Assembly (NCBI RefSeq): GCF_012070395.1
Contig: NZ_JAAFYS010000001.1
Location: 1,032,001 to 1,096,000, forward strand
Direction: 5' to 3'
Length of the DNA: 64,000 nt
From: Pseudoroseicyclus tamaricis
GTDB taxonomy: Bacteria; Pseudomonadota; Alphaproteobacteria; Rhodobacterales; Rhodobacteraceae
Positions 1 to 7,571 of this stretch are shown here, one piece after another. The position numbers were made by a program, and so were the translations under genes. How positions within the stretch are numbered: the stretch's first letter is position 1; each line of letters opens with the position of its first letter. The notes beneath the pieces are model-generated. The model searched no databases. It was not told the origin of the DNA and worked only from the letters and a program-made list of their open reading frames with translations.

Positions 1-152
1 TTCAGCAGCGCCAGGAGCAGCACCGACGGCGCGATGAGCACCAGGAACAGGCGCCCGCGGCTGGCACTCCAGTCGGTGCGGGGGCGGCTGGCGCCCCCGC
101 TCCGGCCTTGTGCCGCGCGGACCACGTCAAGCGGGTCTGTGCGGTCCGACAT
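1..152 (-). CDS. ABC transporter permease, sugar type, N-terminal fragment
   Basis: The minus strand opens an ATG at 152 and stays open to the window edge, about 50 codons. The first 30 residues are hydrophilic and rich in Arg, Gly and Ser; after them comes a hydrophobic stretch (LFLVLIAPSVLLLALL) typical of the first membrane helix of MalF-type permeases. It starts 19 bases after the stop of the solute-binding protein gene at 172, in the same direction, as is usual for binding protein-permease operons. The family is therefore assigned mainly from context plus the first helix; the EAA loop and the other helices lie outside the window. Confidence 0.75.
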   Translation of the reverse strand, partial: MSDRTDPLDVVRAAQGRSGGASRPRTDWSASRGRLFLVLIAPSVLLLALL

Positions 153-171
153 CGGCTCTGGCCCCTCTGGC

Positions 172-1461
172 TTACATCAGGTCTTCGAGGTCGGCCTGCA
201 GGCGCTCCAGCGCCGCGCGGGCCTCGGTGCGGCCCTGCAGCATGGTCTGCGTGAAGCGCGTCACCGCCTGGCCGGCGTCGATGGAGGCCAGCGCCGGGAA
301 GGAGGCCTGCGCCCGCGCCGCCATCGGCTTGCAGATGGGCTGCCACTCCTCGATGACCTTCACCGCCTGCGTCCGCGACTGGAAGACGTCGGTCTGCGCC
401 ACCGAGCGCAGCGCCGGAAGCGTCGGCGCATTGCCCTCGACCCAGGCGTGCTCGAGGTTGTTGACGTACCAGAAGAGGAACTCCTCGGTCGCCTCGACGG
501 AGGGGTTGTTGGCGTACATCATGATGTTGTTGACGTAATAGGCCGAGCCGTAATCGCCGTGCGGGCCGGCCGGCGGGCTCATCACCTGCAGGTCGCCGTC
601 GGTCTCTCCCAGCACCTCGTCGAGCCCGGGCGTATGGTAGCCGAGCGCGCATTTTCCGGTGCGCCACATCTGGTCGAGGTTGTCGGTGGAGTAGCTGATC
701 GAGGCGGGGTCGATCATCCCGTCCACCGCCATCTCGCGGACGAACTCCATCGCCTCGACGTTGCGCTCGAAGAGGGCGTCGGGCTCGGCGCTCTCGTTGA
801 AGAGGCCGCCGCCGTTGTTGATCATCAGCGCCATCATCGAATGGTAGCCGAAGTTGTTGTTCGGCCCCGCGCCCGTGCCGAAGGCGTAGACGTCGATCTC
901 CTTCAGCGCCCGGCCGACCTCCAGCCATTCGGCCCAGGTCGTCGGCGCCGCGACGCCGGCCTGGTCGAGCAGCGACTGGCGCACCCAGATGGGCCGCACG
1001 TCGAGGTTCCACGGGATGCCCACGATGCCCTCGGGCGTCGTCAGCGCCTCGACGGTGCCGGGCAGGAAGTCATCGATCTTGCCGCTCTCGCGCAGCATCT
1101 CGATGATCGCGTCGGCATAGAGGACCTGCCCCTGCTCGGCGAACTGGAAGGCCTGGAAGGCGCCGCCGGTGGAGGCGGCCGGGCCGGTGTTCGAGGCCAG
1201 CGCCGAGGCGAAGACCTGCTGGAAGTTGGCCCACTGGATCACCTGGTACTCGGCGCCCAGGCTGCCGGAATAGCCCTCGACGAGGCCCTTCATGGCGTTG
1301 TTGTAGGTCGTCCCGCCCCACGGCATGTCCCAGAACTTGATGGGCCCGTCCTGGGCGATGGCCGGCATCCCCAGAAGGCTGCCCGTGGCCGCGCCGGCGG
1401 CCGAGGCCCCGGCAAGTTTCATGAAGCCGCGACGCGACAAACCGGTTATGGTGTTAGACAT
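172..1461 (-). CDS. ABC transporter solute-binding protein (Tat-exported, sugar type)
   Basis: This is a 429-residue family 1 type extracellular solute-binding protein that would deliver a carbohydrate-like substrate to an inner-membrane ABC permease. The N-terminus carries a twin-arginine signal (SRRGFMKLAG near residues 9-18) followed by a hydrophobic stretch and an AIA cleavage site, so export by Tat is likely. The ATG at 1461 was chosen because it has a GGAGA ribosome site just upstream and puts the Tat motif at the N-terminus; an in-frame ATG 15 codons earlier has neither. It is the first gene of an operon continuing into the permease at the left edge, and it is divergent from a TetR regulator at 1780. 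The substrate cannot be told from the sequence. Confidence 0.9.
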   Translation of the reverse strand: MSNTITGLSRRGFMKLAGASAAGAATGSLLGMPAIAQDGPIKFWDMPWGGTTYNNAMKGLVEGYSGSLGAEYQVIQWANFQQVFASALASNTGPAASTGGAFQAFQFAEQGQVLYADAIIEMLRESGKIDDFLPGTVEALTTPEGIVGIPWNLDVRPIWVRQSLLDQAGVAAPTTWAEWLEVGRALKEIDVYAFGTGAGPNNNFGYHSMMALMINNGGGLFNESAEPDALFERNVEAMEFVREMAVDGMIDPASISYSTDNLDQMWRTGKCALGYHTPGLDEVLGETDGDLQVMSPPAGPHGDYGSAYYVNNIMMYANNPSVEATEEFLFWYVNNLEHAWVEGNAPTLPALRSVAQTDVFQSRTQAVKVIEEWQPICKPMAARAQASFPALASIDAGQAVTRFTQTMLQGRTEARAALERLQADLEDLM

Positions 1462-1652
1462 GTCCTGTCTCCTCTCCCTGCGTGGTCCCCTCGATCCTTC
1501 GGGCAAGGCGATACCGGTGGCCGCGGCGCATGTGCTGCCGGGCCTCCTCTCGCCGCCGTTTCGGTCGATCGGGATGTGCGCTCTGACAGTCGGCCGCCCC
1601 GGCCCCGCCTGACGTAAGGCGGGTAAAACCTCCCCGGGACGCTGACTGTCCC

Positions 1653-1676
1653 AAAAGTATATCGCGATTCACTTTT
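1653..1676. promoter_or_regulatory. Putative TetR operator, 24-bp near-palindrome
   Basis: The block reads AAAAGT, two bases, ATCGCGAT, two bases, ACTTTT. Ten of twelve positions per half are symmetric. It lies between the binding protein gene (start 1461, minus) and the TetR gene (start 1780, plus), the normal place for a TetR-family operator controlling both. It is AT-richer than its surroundings. That this TetR binds here is inference. Confidence 0.6.
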
Positions 1677-1779
1677 CGTCAAGCGCCGGATGTGCTCTTG
1701 TCGCCGCAGGGCGCCGGATGGCACATGGCCCTGCCCTCGGGGGCAGGCGCGGCGCGAAGAGGACAGACAGGACCGAGCA

Positions 1780-2415
1780 GTGGAAAAACGCACGAGGGGC
1801 CCCTACGAGGCGGGCCGCAAGCGCCGGGCGCGCATTCTGGAAGAGGCGGTCGAGGTCTTCGGCCGCAAGGGCTACAGCGCCGGGTCGCTGCAGGAGATCG
1901 CCCAGCGGGCCGGCATCACGACGGCCGGGATCATGCGGCACTTCGACAGCAAGGCCGAGCTGCTCGTCGAGGTGCTGCGCTACTGGGACGATGCCCAGAG
2001 GGAGGACGAGAAACGCTACGAGGGCCTCGCCTACTTCCGCAGCCTGCGCAGCGTCACCGAAGGCAACATGGCCCACCGCGGCTTCATCGACCTCTACCTG
2101 ACGCTCTCCATCGAGGCGAGCCGCCCCGACCACCCCGCCAACACCTTCGTCGTCGAGCGCTACAAGCGCACGATGGACGTCTTCACCAAACACCTGCGCC
2201 TCGCCATCGCCGCCGGAGACCTGCCGGCGATGGACGAGGAGACGATCCAGTACGAGGCGCACCTGCTGATCTCCGTCCTCGACGGCTTCGCGATCCAGTG
2301 GATGATCGATGATAAGGTCGACCTGCTGCTGATGATCGGCATCTACGTCGACGCGGTGATCGAACGCTGGAAGGCCGGCGGCGGCTACCGGCCCCCGGAG
2401 GAGGCGCAGGGCTGA
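1780..2415 (+). CDS. TetR-family transcriptional regulator
   Basis: The product is a 211-residue one-component regulator. The N-terminal helix-turn-helix lies at about residues 36-61 (SLQEIAQRAGITTAGIMRHF) after the usual ARILEEAVEVF helix; the remaining 150 residues would form the helical ligand-binding and dimer domain. I chose the GTG at 1780 (product begins VEKRTRGPY) because the upstream in-frame codons from 1690 encode an Arg/Cys-rich stretch unlike the family, and an AGGAC lies about 7 bases before the GTG; the RBS is not strong, so the start is uncertain. The gene is divergent from the ABC transporter operon and probably controls it, with sugar or metabolite as inducer. Length is normal for the family. 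Confidence 0.85.
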   Translation: MEKRTRGPYEAGRKRRARILEEAVEVFGRKGYSAGSLQEIAQRAGITTAGIMRHFDSKAELLVEVLRYWDDAQREDEKRYEGLAYFRSLRSVTEGNMAHRGFIDLYLTLSIEASRPDHPANTFVVERYKRTMDVFTKHLRLAIAAGDLPAMDEETIQYEAHLLISVLDGFAIQWMIDDKVDLLLMIGIYVDAVIERWKAGGGYRPPEEAQG

Positions 2416-2460
2416 CGGCCGGGCGGGCCTGTGGCGTTGTGGTGAGCCGAGCCGCGTGCT

Positions 2461-2535
2461 GAGGGTGCGGGACCGGGGGGCCAGCCCCCCGGACCCCCCG
2501 AGGGTATTTTTGGCCAGATGAAAGGGCGGTGGGAG
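2461..2535 (+). repeat. Extragenic GC-rich palindromic repeat, copy 1 of a tandem pair
   Basis: This 75-bp unit contains a G-run/C-run hairpin (GGGGGGCCAGCCCCCC) followed by a second C-run, CGAGGGTATTTTTGGCCAG and ATGAAA. A near-identical copy begins at 2569. Related units occur at 8924, 16819, 23216, 25929, 34609 and 41091. It follows the TetR gene and could work as a transcription terminator. Confidence 0.85.
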
Positions 2536-2568
2536 CGTCCGGCGCGGTAGCTGGCCGAGGCGCCGTTT

Positions 2569-2643
2569 GAGGGTGCGGGCCGGGGGGCCAGCCCCCCGGA
2601 ACCCCCCGAGGGTATTTTTGGCCAGATGAAAAGGCGGTGGGAG
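2569..2643 (+). repeat. Extragenic GC-rich palindromic repeat, copy 2 of a tandem pair
   Basis: This copy matches the unit at 2461 at nearly every position; the differences are single-base insertions, deletions or changes around the hairpin. The two copies are separated by 33 bases of unrelated sequence. Together they fill most of the 310-base gap between the TetR gene and the convergent SMP-30 gene, in which I see no coding region. Confidence 0.85.
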
Positions 2644-2681
2644 GCGTCAGGAGCGGGGGCGGGCCGTCGTCTCTTTCGTAG

Positions 2682-2699
2682 GCCGGGCTTCGGCCCGGC
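2682..2699. terminator. GC hairpin between convergent genes
   Basis: GCCGGGC, a TTCG-type loop and GCCCGGC form a perfect 7-bp stem. It lies 28 bases beyond the stop of the SMP-30 gene (minus strand) and after the two repeats that follow the TetR gene. No U-run is present, so intrinsic termination is only possible, not shown. Confidence 0.4.
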
Positions 2700-2726
2700 G
2701 CTGCCGGCGCCGACCGGGACGCGCTG

Positions 2727-3584
2727 TCAGCCGCCGAACATCGCCACCGGCAGCCCGGCGATGCCCGGGTCCAGCCGGAATAGGGCGCCCATCATCGGGT
2801 CGGCCGCCCGCTCCTCCTCGCTGGCGCCCTCCTTCGCCGTGGTGACGAAGAGCGTCTCCAGCCCCGCCCCCCCGAAGGCGCAGGAGCTGACGCGGGGGGT
2901 GGGGAAATGCACCTCGGCGGCCACCTCGCCGGCGGGCGTCAGCCGCACCAGCCGGCCGCCGCCCCAGAGCGCCAGCCAGACATGCCCCTCGGCATCGACG
3001 GAGAGGCCGTCCGGCACCTCGTCCCCCGTCGTCTCGAAGAGCCGCCGCTGGTTCGTCAGCGCCCCCGTGCCCACCTCGAAGTCGAAGGCATAAAGCGCCT
3101 GCGCCGTGCTGTCGGCGTAGTACATGACCCGTCCGTCCGGGCTCCATCCGAGGCCATTGGACATGGCGATGCCGTCCACCACCCGCTCCGGCGCCCCGCC
3201 CGGCGGGATACGGTAGAGATGGCAGTCGAAGCGGCCCTCGGCATTCGCCGTGCCGATCCAGAGCCGGCCGGCCGCGTCGCATTTGCCGTCGTTGAAGCGC
3301 CCGTAGGTGCCCTCGGGCAGCGCGGCGAGGCGGGGCCCGTCCTGCCCCTCCTCCACCGCGTGCAGCGCCTGCCCGCCGGCCGCGACCCAGCCGCCGCCTT
3401 GCCTCCGGGCGAGGCAGCTCGTCAGGCGGGGCAGGGGGTGCGTCTGGGTCTCGCCCGTCTCCGGGTCCGTCACGTGGCGGGCCTGGCCGAGCACGTCGAG
3501 CCAGTGCAGTCGCCCCTCCTCCGGCGCCCAGACGGGGCCTTCGCCGAGCTCGGCCCGCACCGGGCCGAGCGGCTCCGCCCTCAT
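2727..3584 (-). CDS. SMP-30/gluconolactonase family lactonase
   Basis: The 285-residue product is a six-bladed beta-propeller metal-dependent lactonase of the SMP-30/gluconolactonase/LRE family, expected to open a sugar-acid lactone in the cytoplasm. The expected metal ligands are visible: Glu15 in GEGPVW, Asn98 in RFNDGK, Asn143 in SNGLGW and Asp192 in PDGLSVD. Length fits the family. The ATG at 3584 lies 2 bases after the stop of the deacylase gene upstream, so the two are translationally linked in the SDR-deacylase-SMP-30 operon. The operon suggests oxidation of an alcohol to a lactone (SDR), hydrolysis of the lactone (this enzyme) and removal of an acyl group (deacylase), but the substrate is unknown. 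Confidence 0.88.
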   Translation of the reverse strand: MRAEPLGPVRAELGEGPVWAPEEGRLHWLDVLGQARHVTDPETGETQTHPLPRLTSCLARRQGGGWVAAGGQALHAVEEGQDGPRLAALPEGTYGRFNDGKCDAAGRLWIGTANAEGRFDCHLYRIPPGGAPERVVDGIAMSNGLGWSPDGRVMYYADSTAQALYAFDFEVGTGALTNQRRLFETTGDEVPDGLSVDAEGHVWLALWGGGRLVRLTPAGEVAAEVHFPTPRVSSCAFGGAGLETLFVTTAKEGASEEERAADPMMGALFRLDPGIAGLPVAMFGG

Positions 3585-3586
3585 GG

Positions 3587-4552
3587 CTAAACCTCGGCGA
3601 GCTTCATCAGCAGCTCGCCCCGCTCCACCCAGCGCGAGCGGCGCAGGAACACCGGGTGCCCGCCGCTCCCCGCCCGGATCTCCGCCAAGACCGCCCCGCC
3701 CACGTCGCGCAGCGTGAAGCACAGCTGCCCCGCCGCAACCGGCGCGCCCAGCTCCACGTGGCGCTCCAGGAGGCCCGCGTGGGGGGCGGCGACCGTCGGC
3801 GCATCGGTGTCGCCATCGCCGGCGAGGCAGAGCGGCAACGGCGCGGGGGAGAAGATCGGGGCGATCATGCCCAGGTGAGCCATCACCCTGAGCACGCCCT
3901 CGGCATAGGCATCCACCAGCTCGTCGGGGGGCGTCACGCCGCCCGTTGCCTCGACGTAGATCGCCGGCGCGCCCCGCGCCTCGGCGACGGAGATGGTGCG
4001 CCCGGGCGGGCAGGGGCTCTCGTGGCGCCAGAGCACCGGGGCGCCGAAGGCCCGCGCCATCCCCTCCGCCGCCCGGCCCACCGGGCCGGGGGTGGCGACG
4101 TAGCCGGCCAGCAGCGGGCTCTCGGCGGCGACGGCGGCGGAGTGCAGGTCGACCAGCGCGTCGGCCGGCGCGATGACCGTCTCGGTGATCACCGCCGCCA
4201 TCGCCTCCGTCACCGAGCCGTCACGGCGGCCGGGGAAGACGCGGGCGAGGTTCATCCCGTCGCCCGGCGTGCAGCGCTGCCCTGCCGCCACCGCCTCGGG
4301 GTTGGCGACCGGCAGCAGGATCAGCGTGCCGTCGATGGGCTCGCTGTCGAGATGGGCGAGCAGCTGGCCGATCGCCAGCGGCCCCTCCAGCTCGTCGCCA
4401 TGCACGGCGCCGATGACGGCGAGCGTCGGTCCGGGCCGGCCGCCGGTGACGGTGATCACGGTCAGGGGCCGCGCCGAGCCGGGCACGGCATGCTCGGCGC
4501 GGGCGATGCGGGTGGTTGGCTTCGTGAGGTCAGTAAGCAAGGTAGCCTCCAT
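3587..4552 (-). CDS. Succinylglutamate desuccinylase/aspartoacylase family deacylase
   Basis: The product has 321 residues and the M14-like zinc deacylase fold of the AstE/AspA group, which removes an acyl group from an amino acid or related amide. Zinc ligands are visible as His51 and Glu54 in HGDELEG and His137 in VDLHS; NLARVFPG (101-108) resembles the NLNRxFPG substrate motif of the family. The ATG at 4552 gives the best N-terminus and overlaps the last 23 bases of the SDR gene. Members of this branch near aminotransferases often process N-acylated amino compounds; the nearby aminotransferase and threonine-synthase-like genes, possibly under the same IclR regulator, would agree with that. 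The exact substrate is not deducible. Confidence 0.85.
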   Translation of the reverse strand: MEATLLTDLTKPTTRIARAEHAVPGSARPLTVITVTGGRPGPTLAVIGAVHGDELEGPLAIGQLLAHLDSEPIDGTLILLPVANPEAVAAGQRCTPGDGMNLARVFPGRRDGSVTEAMAAVITETVIAPADALVDLHSAAVAAESPLLAGYVATPGPVGRAAEGMARAFGAPVLWRHESPCPPGRTISVAEARGAPAIYVEATGGVTPPDELVDAYAEGVLRVMAHLGMIAPIFSPAPLPLCLAGDGDTDAPTVAAPHAGLLERHVELGAPVAAGQLCFTLRDVGGAVLAEIRAGSGGHPVFLRRSRWVERGELLMKLAEV

Positions 4553-5300
4553 CGACACGGAAGGTTTCGCCGGTGACGAACGAGGCCGCCTCCGACGCGA
4601 GGAACCAGACGGCCTCCGCCACCTCTTCCGGCCCGCCCTGGCGGCCGAGCGGCGTGCCGCGGGTGAGCGGGTGGCTGGCGCGGTCGACCCCGGCGGCGCG
4701 GCGCGCGTCTCCGGCGGCATCGGAGGTGCCGGTGCGGATGTCACCGGGCGCCACGGCATTGGCGCGGATGCCATGCTCCGCCCACTCGATGGCGAGGGAG
4801 CGCACCATCGCCTCCATCCCCGCCTTCGTCATGCAGTAGGTCGCGCCGTTCAGCTGCGCCGCCGCCCCGCCGACGGAGGAGATGTTGACGATGCTGCCGC
4901 CGCCCGCCGCCTGCATCCGGGCACCGGCGCCCTGCGCGAGGTGGTAGGCGGCGCTCAGGTTCACCGCCATGAGCCGGGCGTGATGCGCCTCGCTCTCCTC
5001 CATCGCCGGGGCGAGGGCGGCGGGACCGGAGAGGCCGGCGTTGTTGACGAGCGTGTCGAGCCGCCCGAAGCGGGCGTCGAGCGCTTCGAAGAGCTCTGCA
5101 CGGGCGTCGCTCTCGGCGATGTCGCAGGCGTGGGTGGCAGCGGTGCCGCCGGCGGCGGTGATCGCCTCCGCCGTCTCCTCCAGCTCCGCCGCGTCCAGCC
5201 CGACGAGCAGCACCGCGTCGCCGCCGGCGGCGAAACGCCGGGCGATGGCGGCGCCGATGCCGGTGCCGCCTCCGGTGATCATCGCCACGCGCTGGGCCAT
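4530..5300 (-). CDS. Short-chain dehydrogenase/reductase (classical SDR)
   Basis: This is a 256-residue NAD(P)-dependent oxidoreductase. The Rossmann motif TGGGTGIG is at residues 9-16, NNAG at 86-89, and the catalytic Ser141/142 (ISSVGG), Tyr155 and Lys159 (YCMTK) are all present. The C-terminus FRVDGGYLAY is usual for the family. It is the first gene of an operon with the deacylase and lactonase. Its start is 73 bases from a candidate IclR operator at 5374. It could oxidise a secondary alcohol on a sugar-like substrate; nothing in the sequence fixes the substrate. Confidence 0.92.
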   Translation of the reverse strand: MAQRVAMITGGGTGIGAAIARRFAAGGDAVLLVGLDAAELEETAEAITAAGGTAATHACDIAESDARAELFEALDARFGRLDTLVNNAGLSGPAALAPAMEESEAHHARLMAVNLSAAYHLAQGAGARMQAAGGGSIVNISSVGGAAAQLNGATYCMTKAGMEAMVRSLAIEWAEHGIRANAVAPGDIRTGTSDAAGDARRAAGVDRASHPLTRGTPLGRQGGPEEVAEAVWFLASEAASFVTGETFRVDGGYLAY

Positions 5301-5373
5301 CGCTGCCTCGCCTCCCCCGGTCCGCTTGTGCCCCGATGCAAGCCGTCGCTTCGTCCCGTGTCAAGAAACAAAT

Positions 5374-5390
5374 GTTCCGCGATGAGGAAC
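5374..5390. promoter_or_regulatory. Putative IclR operator upstream of the SDR operon
   Basis: GTTCCGCGATGAGGAAC is a 17-bp site with GTTCC/GGAAC arms. It matches the pattern GTTCCGCATTGTGGAAC, built from the four sites in this block, at 14 of 17 positions. A weaker similar site (GTCCCGTGTCAAGAAAC) lies exactly 21 bases to the left at 5353-5369. The GTTCCGC/GCGGAAC arrangement is typical of IclR-family operators. The 248-base gap 5301-5548 holds nothing else recognisable. Confidence 0.55.
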
Positions 5391-5513
5391 GGACGCCCGG
5401 CTGCCCGGAAAGGCGGCGGCCCGCGCATTTCAGACGCTGTGGACCCGAAGGCGGCGGTTTGGCGTTGCGTTGACAGCCTATCGGGCGCCGAATAGGCAGG
5501 CCTTGCAACAGGC

Positions 5514-5530
5514 ATCGCACGATGCGGAAC
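5514..5530. promoter_or_regulatory. Putative IclR autoregulatory operator
   Basis: Read on the minus strand this is GTTCCGCATCGTGCGAT, 13 of 17 to the local consensus, with a perfect left arm. It ends 18 bases before the iclR-type start at 5549, so binding would block its transcription or initiation. Autoregulation is common in the family; here it is inferred. Confidence 0.45.
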
Positions 5531-5548
5531 AGTCCCAGGAGGCCTCCC

Positions 5549-6352
5549 ATGTCCCTGATCGAGGCAGAGAATGCGGAGGCGGCCGGGGCCGACGCGGGCG
5601 AGGGGCGCGACGCCGCCACCATCGGCGTGCTGGTCAAGGCGTTCCGCGCGCTGGAAGTGGTCGCCGAGATCGGCGAGCCCATGCCGCTCCGCGATATCGC
5701 CAAGGCCACGGGCCTGCCCAAGGGCACCCTCTTCCGCATCCTGCAGACGCTGACGACCCTCGGCTATGCCGCGCAGGTGGAGGAGACGGGGTTCTACTAC
5801 CTCACCGGCCGCCTTTCCTGGCTGGGGCGCAATGCGCGTGAGGATGACCTCAAGATGCTCGCCCTGCCGGTGATGAAGGCGCTCCACGAGGAGTTCAACG
5901 AGACGATCAACCTCGGCGTCCTCGAAGGCACCTATGTCTATTATGTCGCTGTTCTGGAAGCGGAACGTCCGCTCTCCTGGAGGGTGCCGACGGGCACGCG
6001 CGACACCTATTATTCCACTGCCCTCGGCCGGGCCATCGCCGCGCATCTTGAGCCGCCGCAGCGCGAGGCGCTGATCGGCCATACCGACCTGCGCTCCCGC
6101 ACGGCGCACACGATCAAGGACAAGGCGGAGCTCGGGCGCATCCTCGACGCGGTGCAGGAGAAGGGCGTCGCGGTGGATCTGGAGGAGAACGACGACGGCG
6201 TCGTCTGCCTCGGCGTGCCGATCTTCCTCGGCGGCCGCGTCGCCGCCTCGATCAGCGTCTCGGTGCCGACCAACCGCTATTCCGCTCCGCTTGGCGAGGC
6301 CCTCACCGCCCGCCTGCAGGGGCTGGCGCTCGATTTCCCGGCGCCCGACTAG
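5549..6352 (+). CDS. IclR-family transcriptional regulator
   Basis: The product has 267 residues, with a winged helix-turn-helix at about 28-90 (PLRDIAKATGLPKGTLFRIL) and a C-terminal IclR effector domain ending near 265. The ATG at 5549 has an AGGAGG ribosome site 7 bases upstream. It is divergent from the SDR-deacylase-lactonase operon and lies upstream of the threonine-synthase-like/aminotransferase operon; related 17-bp sites occur in front of all three units. IclR proteins usually respond to an aromatic or sugar-acid pathway intermediate. Here it most likely governs the surrounding catabolic block. Confidence 0.9.
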   Translation: MSLIEAENAEAAGADAGEGRDAATIGVLVKAFRALEVVAEIGEPMPLRDIAKATGLPKGTLFRILQTLTTLGYAAQVEETGFYYLTGRLSWLGRNAREDDLKMLALPVMKALHEEFNETINLGVLEGTYVYYVAVLEAERPLSWRVPTGTRDTYYSTALGRAIAAHLEPPQREALIGHTDLRSRTAHTIKDKAELGRILDAVQEKGVAVDLEENDDGVVCLGVPIFLGGRVAASISVSVPTNRYSAPLGEALTARLQGLALDFPAPD

Positions 6353-6373
6353 GCGCCCGCCCGCGGGCGGGAT

Positions 6374-6390
6374 GTTCCCTATTGTGAGAC
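6374..6390. promoter_or_regulatory. Putative IclR operator, first of a pair
   Basis: GTTCCCTATTGTGAGAC matches the local IclR-type consensus at 13 of 17 positions. It is 82 bases upstream of the threonine-synthase-like gene. A second site starts exactly 21 bases further on, two helical turns, which would place two dimers on one face of the DNA. Confidence 0.45.
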
Positions 6391-6394
6391 TTGC

Positions 6395-6411
6395 GTTTTG
6401 CATCGTGGCAC
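6395..6411. promoter_or_regulatory. Putative IclR operator, second of a pair
   Basis: GTTTTGCATCGTGGCAC matches the local consensus at 13 of 17 positions and is phased 21 bases from the site at 6374. It sits 60 bases before the start at 6472. See the IclR entry at 5549 for the suspected regulator. Confidence 0.45.
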
Positions 6412-6471
6412 AGTAGCCCGGACGGGCAGCGGGCCGCGCAGGCACGCGTCACGAGGGGATGAATCGGTTCG

Positions 6472-7551
6472 ATGGGCGGTCTCTACACCCGCTTCGCCCG
6501 CCATCTGGGCGCGGCCGCCGCAACGGGGCTGGATCTCGGGCAGGGCGGCACGCCGCTCGTTCCCAGCCGCTCGATCGGTCCGAAGGCCGGGATCGCGGGC
6601 CTCCACTTCAAGTTGGAAAACCTCAACCCCACCGGCTCCTACAAGGATCGCTTCGCGGGCCTCGCCATCGGCGGCCTCGCCGCCGCCGGGCGCCCGGGCT
6701 GCGTGGCGACGTCCTCCGGCAATACCGGCGCCGCGCTCGCGGCCTTCTCGGCCGCCGCGGGGCTGCGCTGCGCGCTCTACGTCTCCGAGAATGCCCCCGC
6801 CGGGAAGCTCACCCAGATGCTCGCCTACGGGGCGGAGGTGCTGCGGGTGCGCGGCTTCTCCATCGACGCGGCCGAGAGCGCCCGCATCTCCGACAGCCTG
6901 ACGGCGGAGTCGGCGGCGCGGGACCTGCCGATCTTCATCACCGCCTACGCGGTCAGCCCCGGCCCGATGGAGGGGATCAAGACCATCTCTTACGAGATCG
7001 CCGAGGACCTGCCCGGCGTAAGCGACGTCTTCGCTCCGGCCGGCGGCGGCGGCCTCTACGTCGCCATCGCCCGCGGCTTCGCCGATCTGGGGCCCGAGGC
7101 CGGGCCGGCCCCCCGGATGCACATCGTCCAGCCCGCCGGCAACGACACCATGGTCACGCCGCTCCTCTCCGGCGCCGACGAGGCGCGCGAGGTCTCCACC
7201 TCGACCCGCATCAGCGGCCTCGGCGTCGGCTACGTGCTCGACGGCACCGTGGCGCTCGGCCATGCCCGCGCCACCGGCGGCACCGGGCAACTCATCGACG
7301 AGGATGCGATCTTCGCCCTCCAGCGCCGCCTCGCGGTGGAGGATGGGCTGCTGGTCGAGCCGGCCGGCGCCGTCGCCGTCGCCGGCGCGCTGCAGGCGGC
7401 CGCGCGGGGGGAGCTGGCGGCCGACGCGCGCGCCGTCTGCATCCTCACCGGCCATGCCTTCAAGGACCCGGACAGCCTCTCCGCCATGGCGGGCGAGGCG
7501 CGCCTTATCGGGCGACAGGACATCCCGGCGAGCTTCGCCGGACAGCAATAA
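6472..7551 (+). CDS. Threonine synthase-like PLP-dependent enzyme (fold type II)
   Basis: The 359-residue product belongs to the tryptophan synthase beta/threonine synthase fold. Lys58 in NPTGSYKDR is the expected Schiff-base lysine, SSGNTGAAL (81-89) is the phosphate/substrate loop, and GGGGLY in the middle is the glycine-rich PLP-phosphate cup. It is shorter than housekeeping ThrC, and lies in a catabolic cluster, so a beta- or gamma-elimination/replacement on an amino acid of the pathway is more likely than threonine biosynthesis. It is followed after 20 bases by a class III aminotransferase in the same operon, so the two probably act on the same amino compound. Two IclR-like sites precede it. 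Confidence 0.8.
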   Translation: MGGLYTRFARHLGAAAATGLDLGQGGTPLVPSRSIGPKAGIAGLHFKLENLNPTGSYKDRFAGLAIGGLAAAGRPGCVATSSGNTGAALAAFSAAAGLRCALYVSENAPAGKLTQMLAYGAEVLRVRGFSIDAAESARISDSLTAESAARDLPIFITAYAVSPGPMEGIKTISYEIAEDLPGVSDVFAPAGGGGLYVAIARGFADLGPEAGPAPRMHIVQPAGNDTMVTPLLSGADEAREVSTSTRISGLGVGYVLDGTVALGHARATGGTGQLIDEDAIFALQRRLAVEDGLLVEPAGAVAVAGALQAAARGELAADARAVCILTGHAFKDPDSLSAMAGEARLIGRQDIPASFAGQQ

Positions 7552-7571
7552 GCGGACAAAGGACCGGACCC

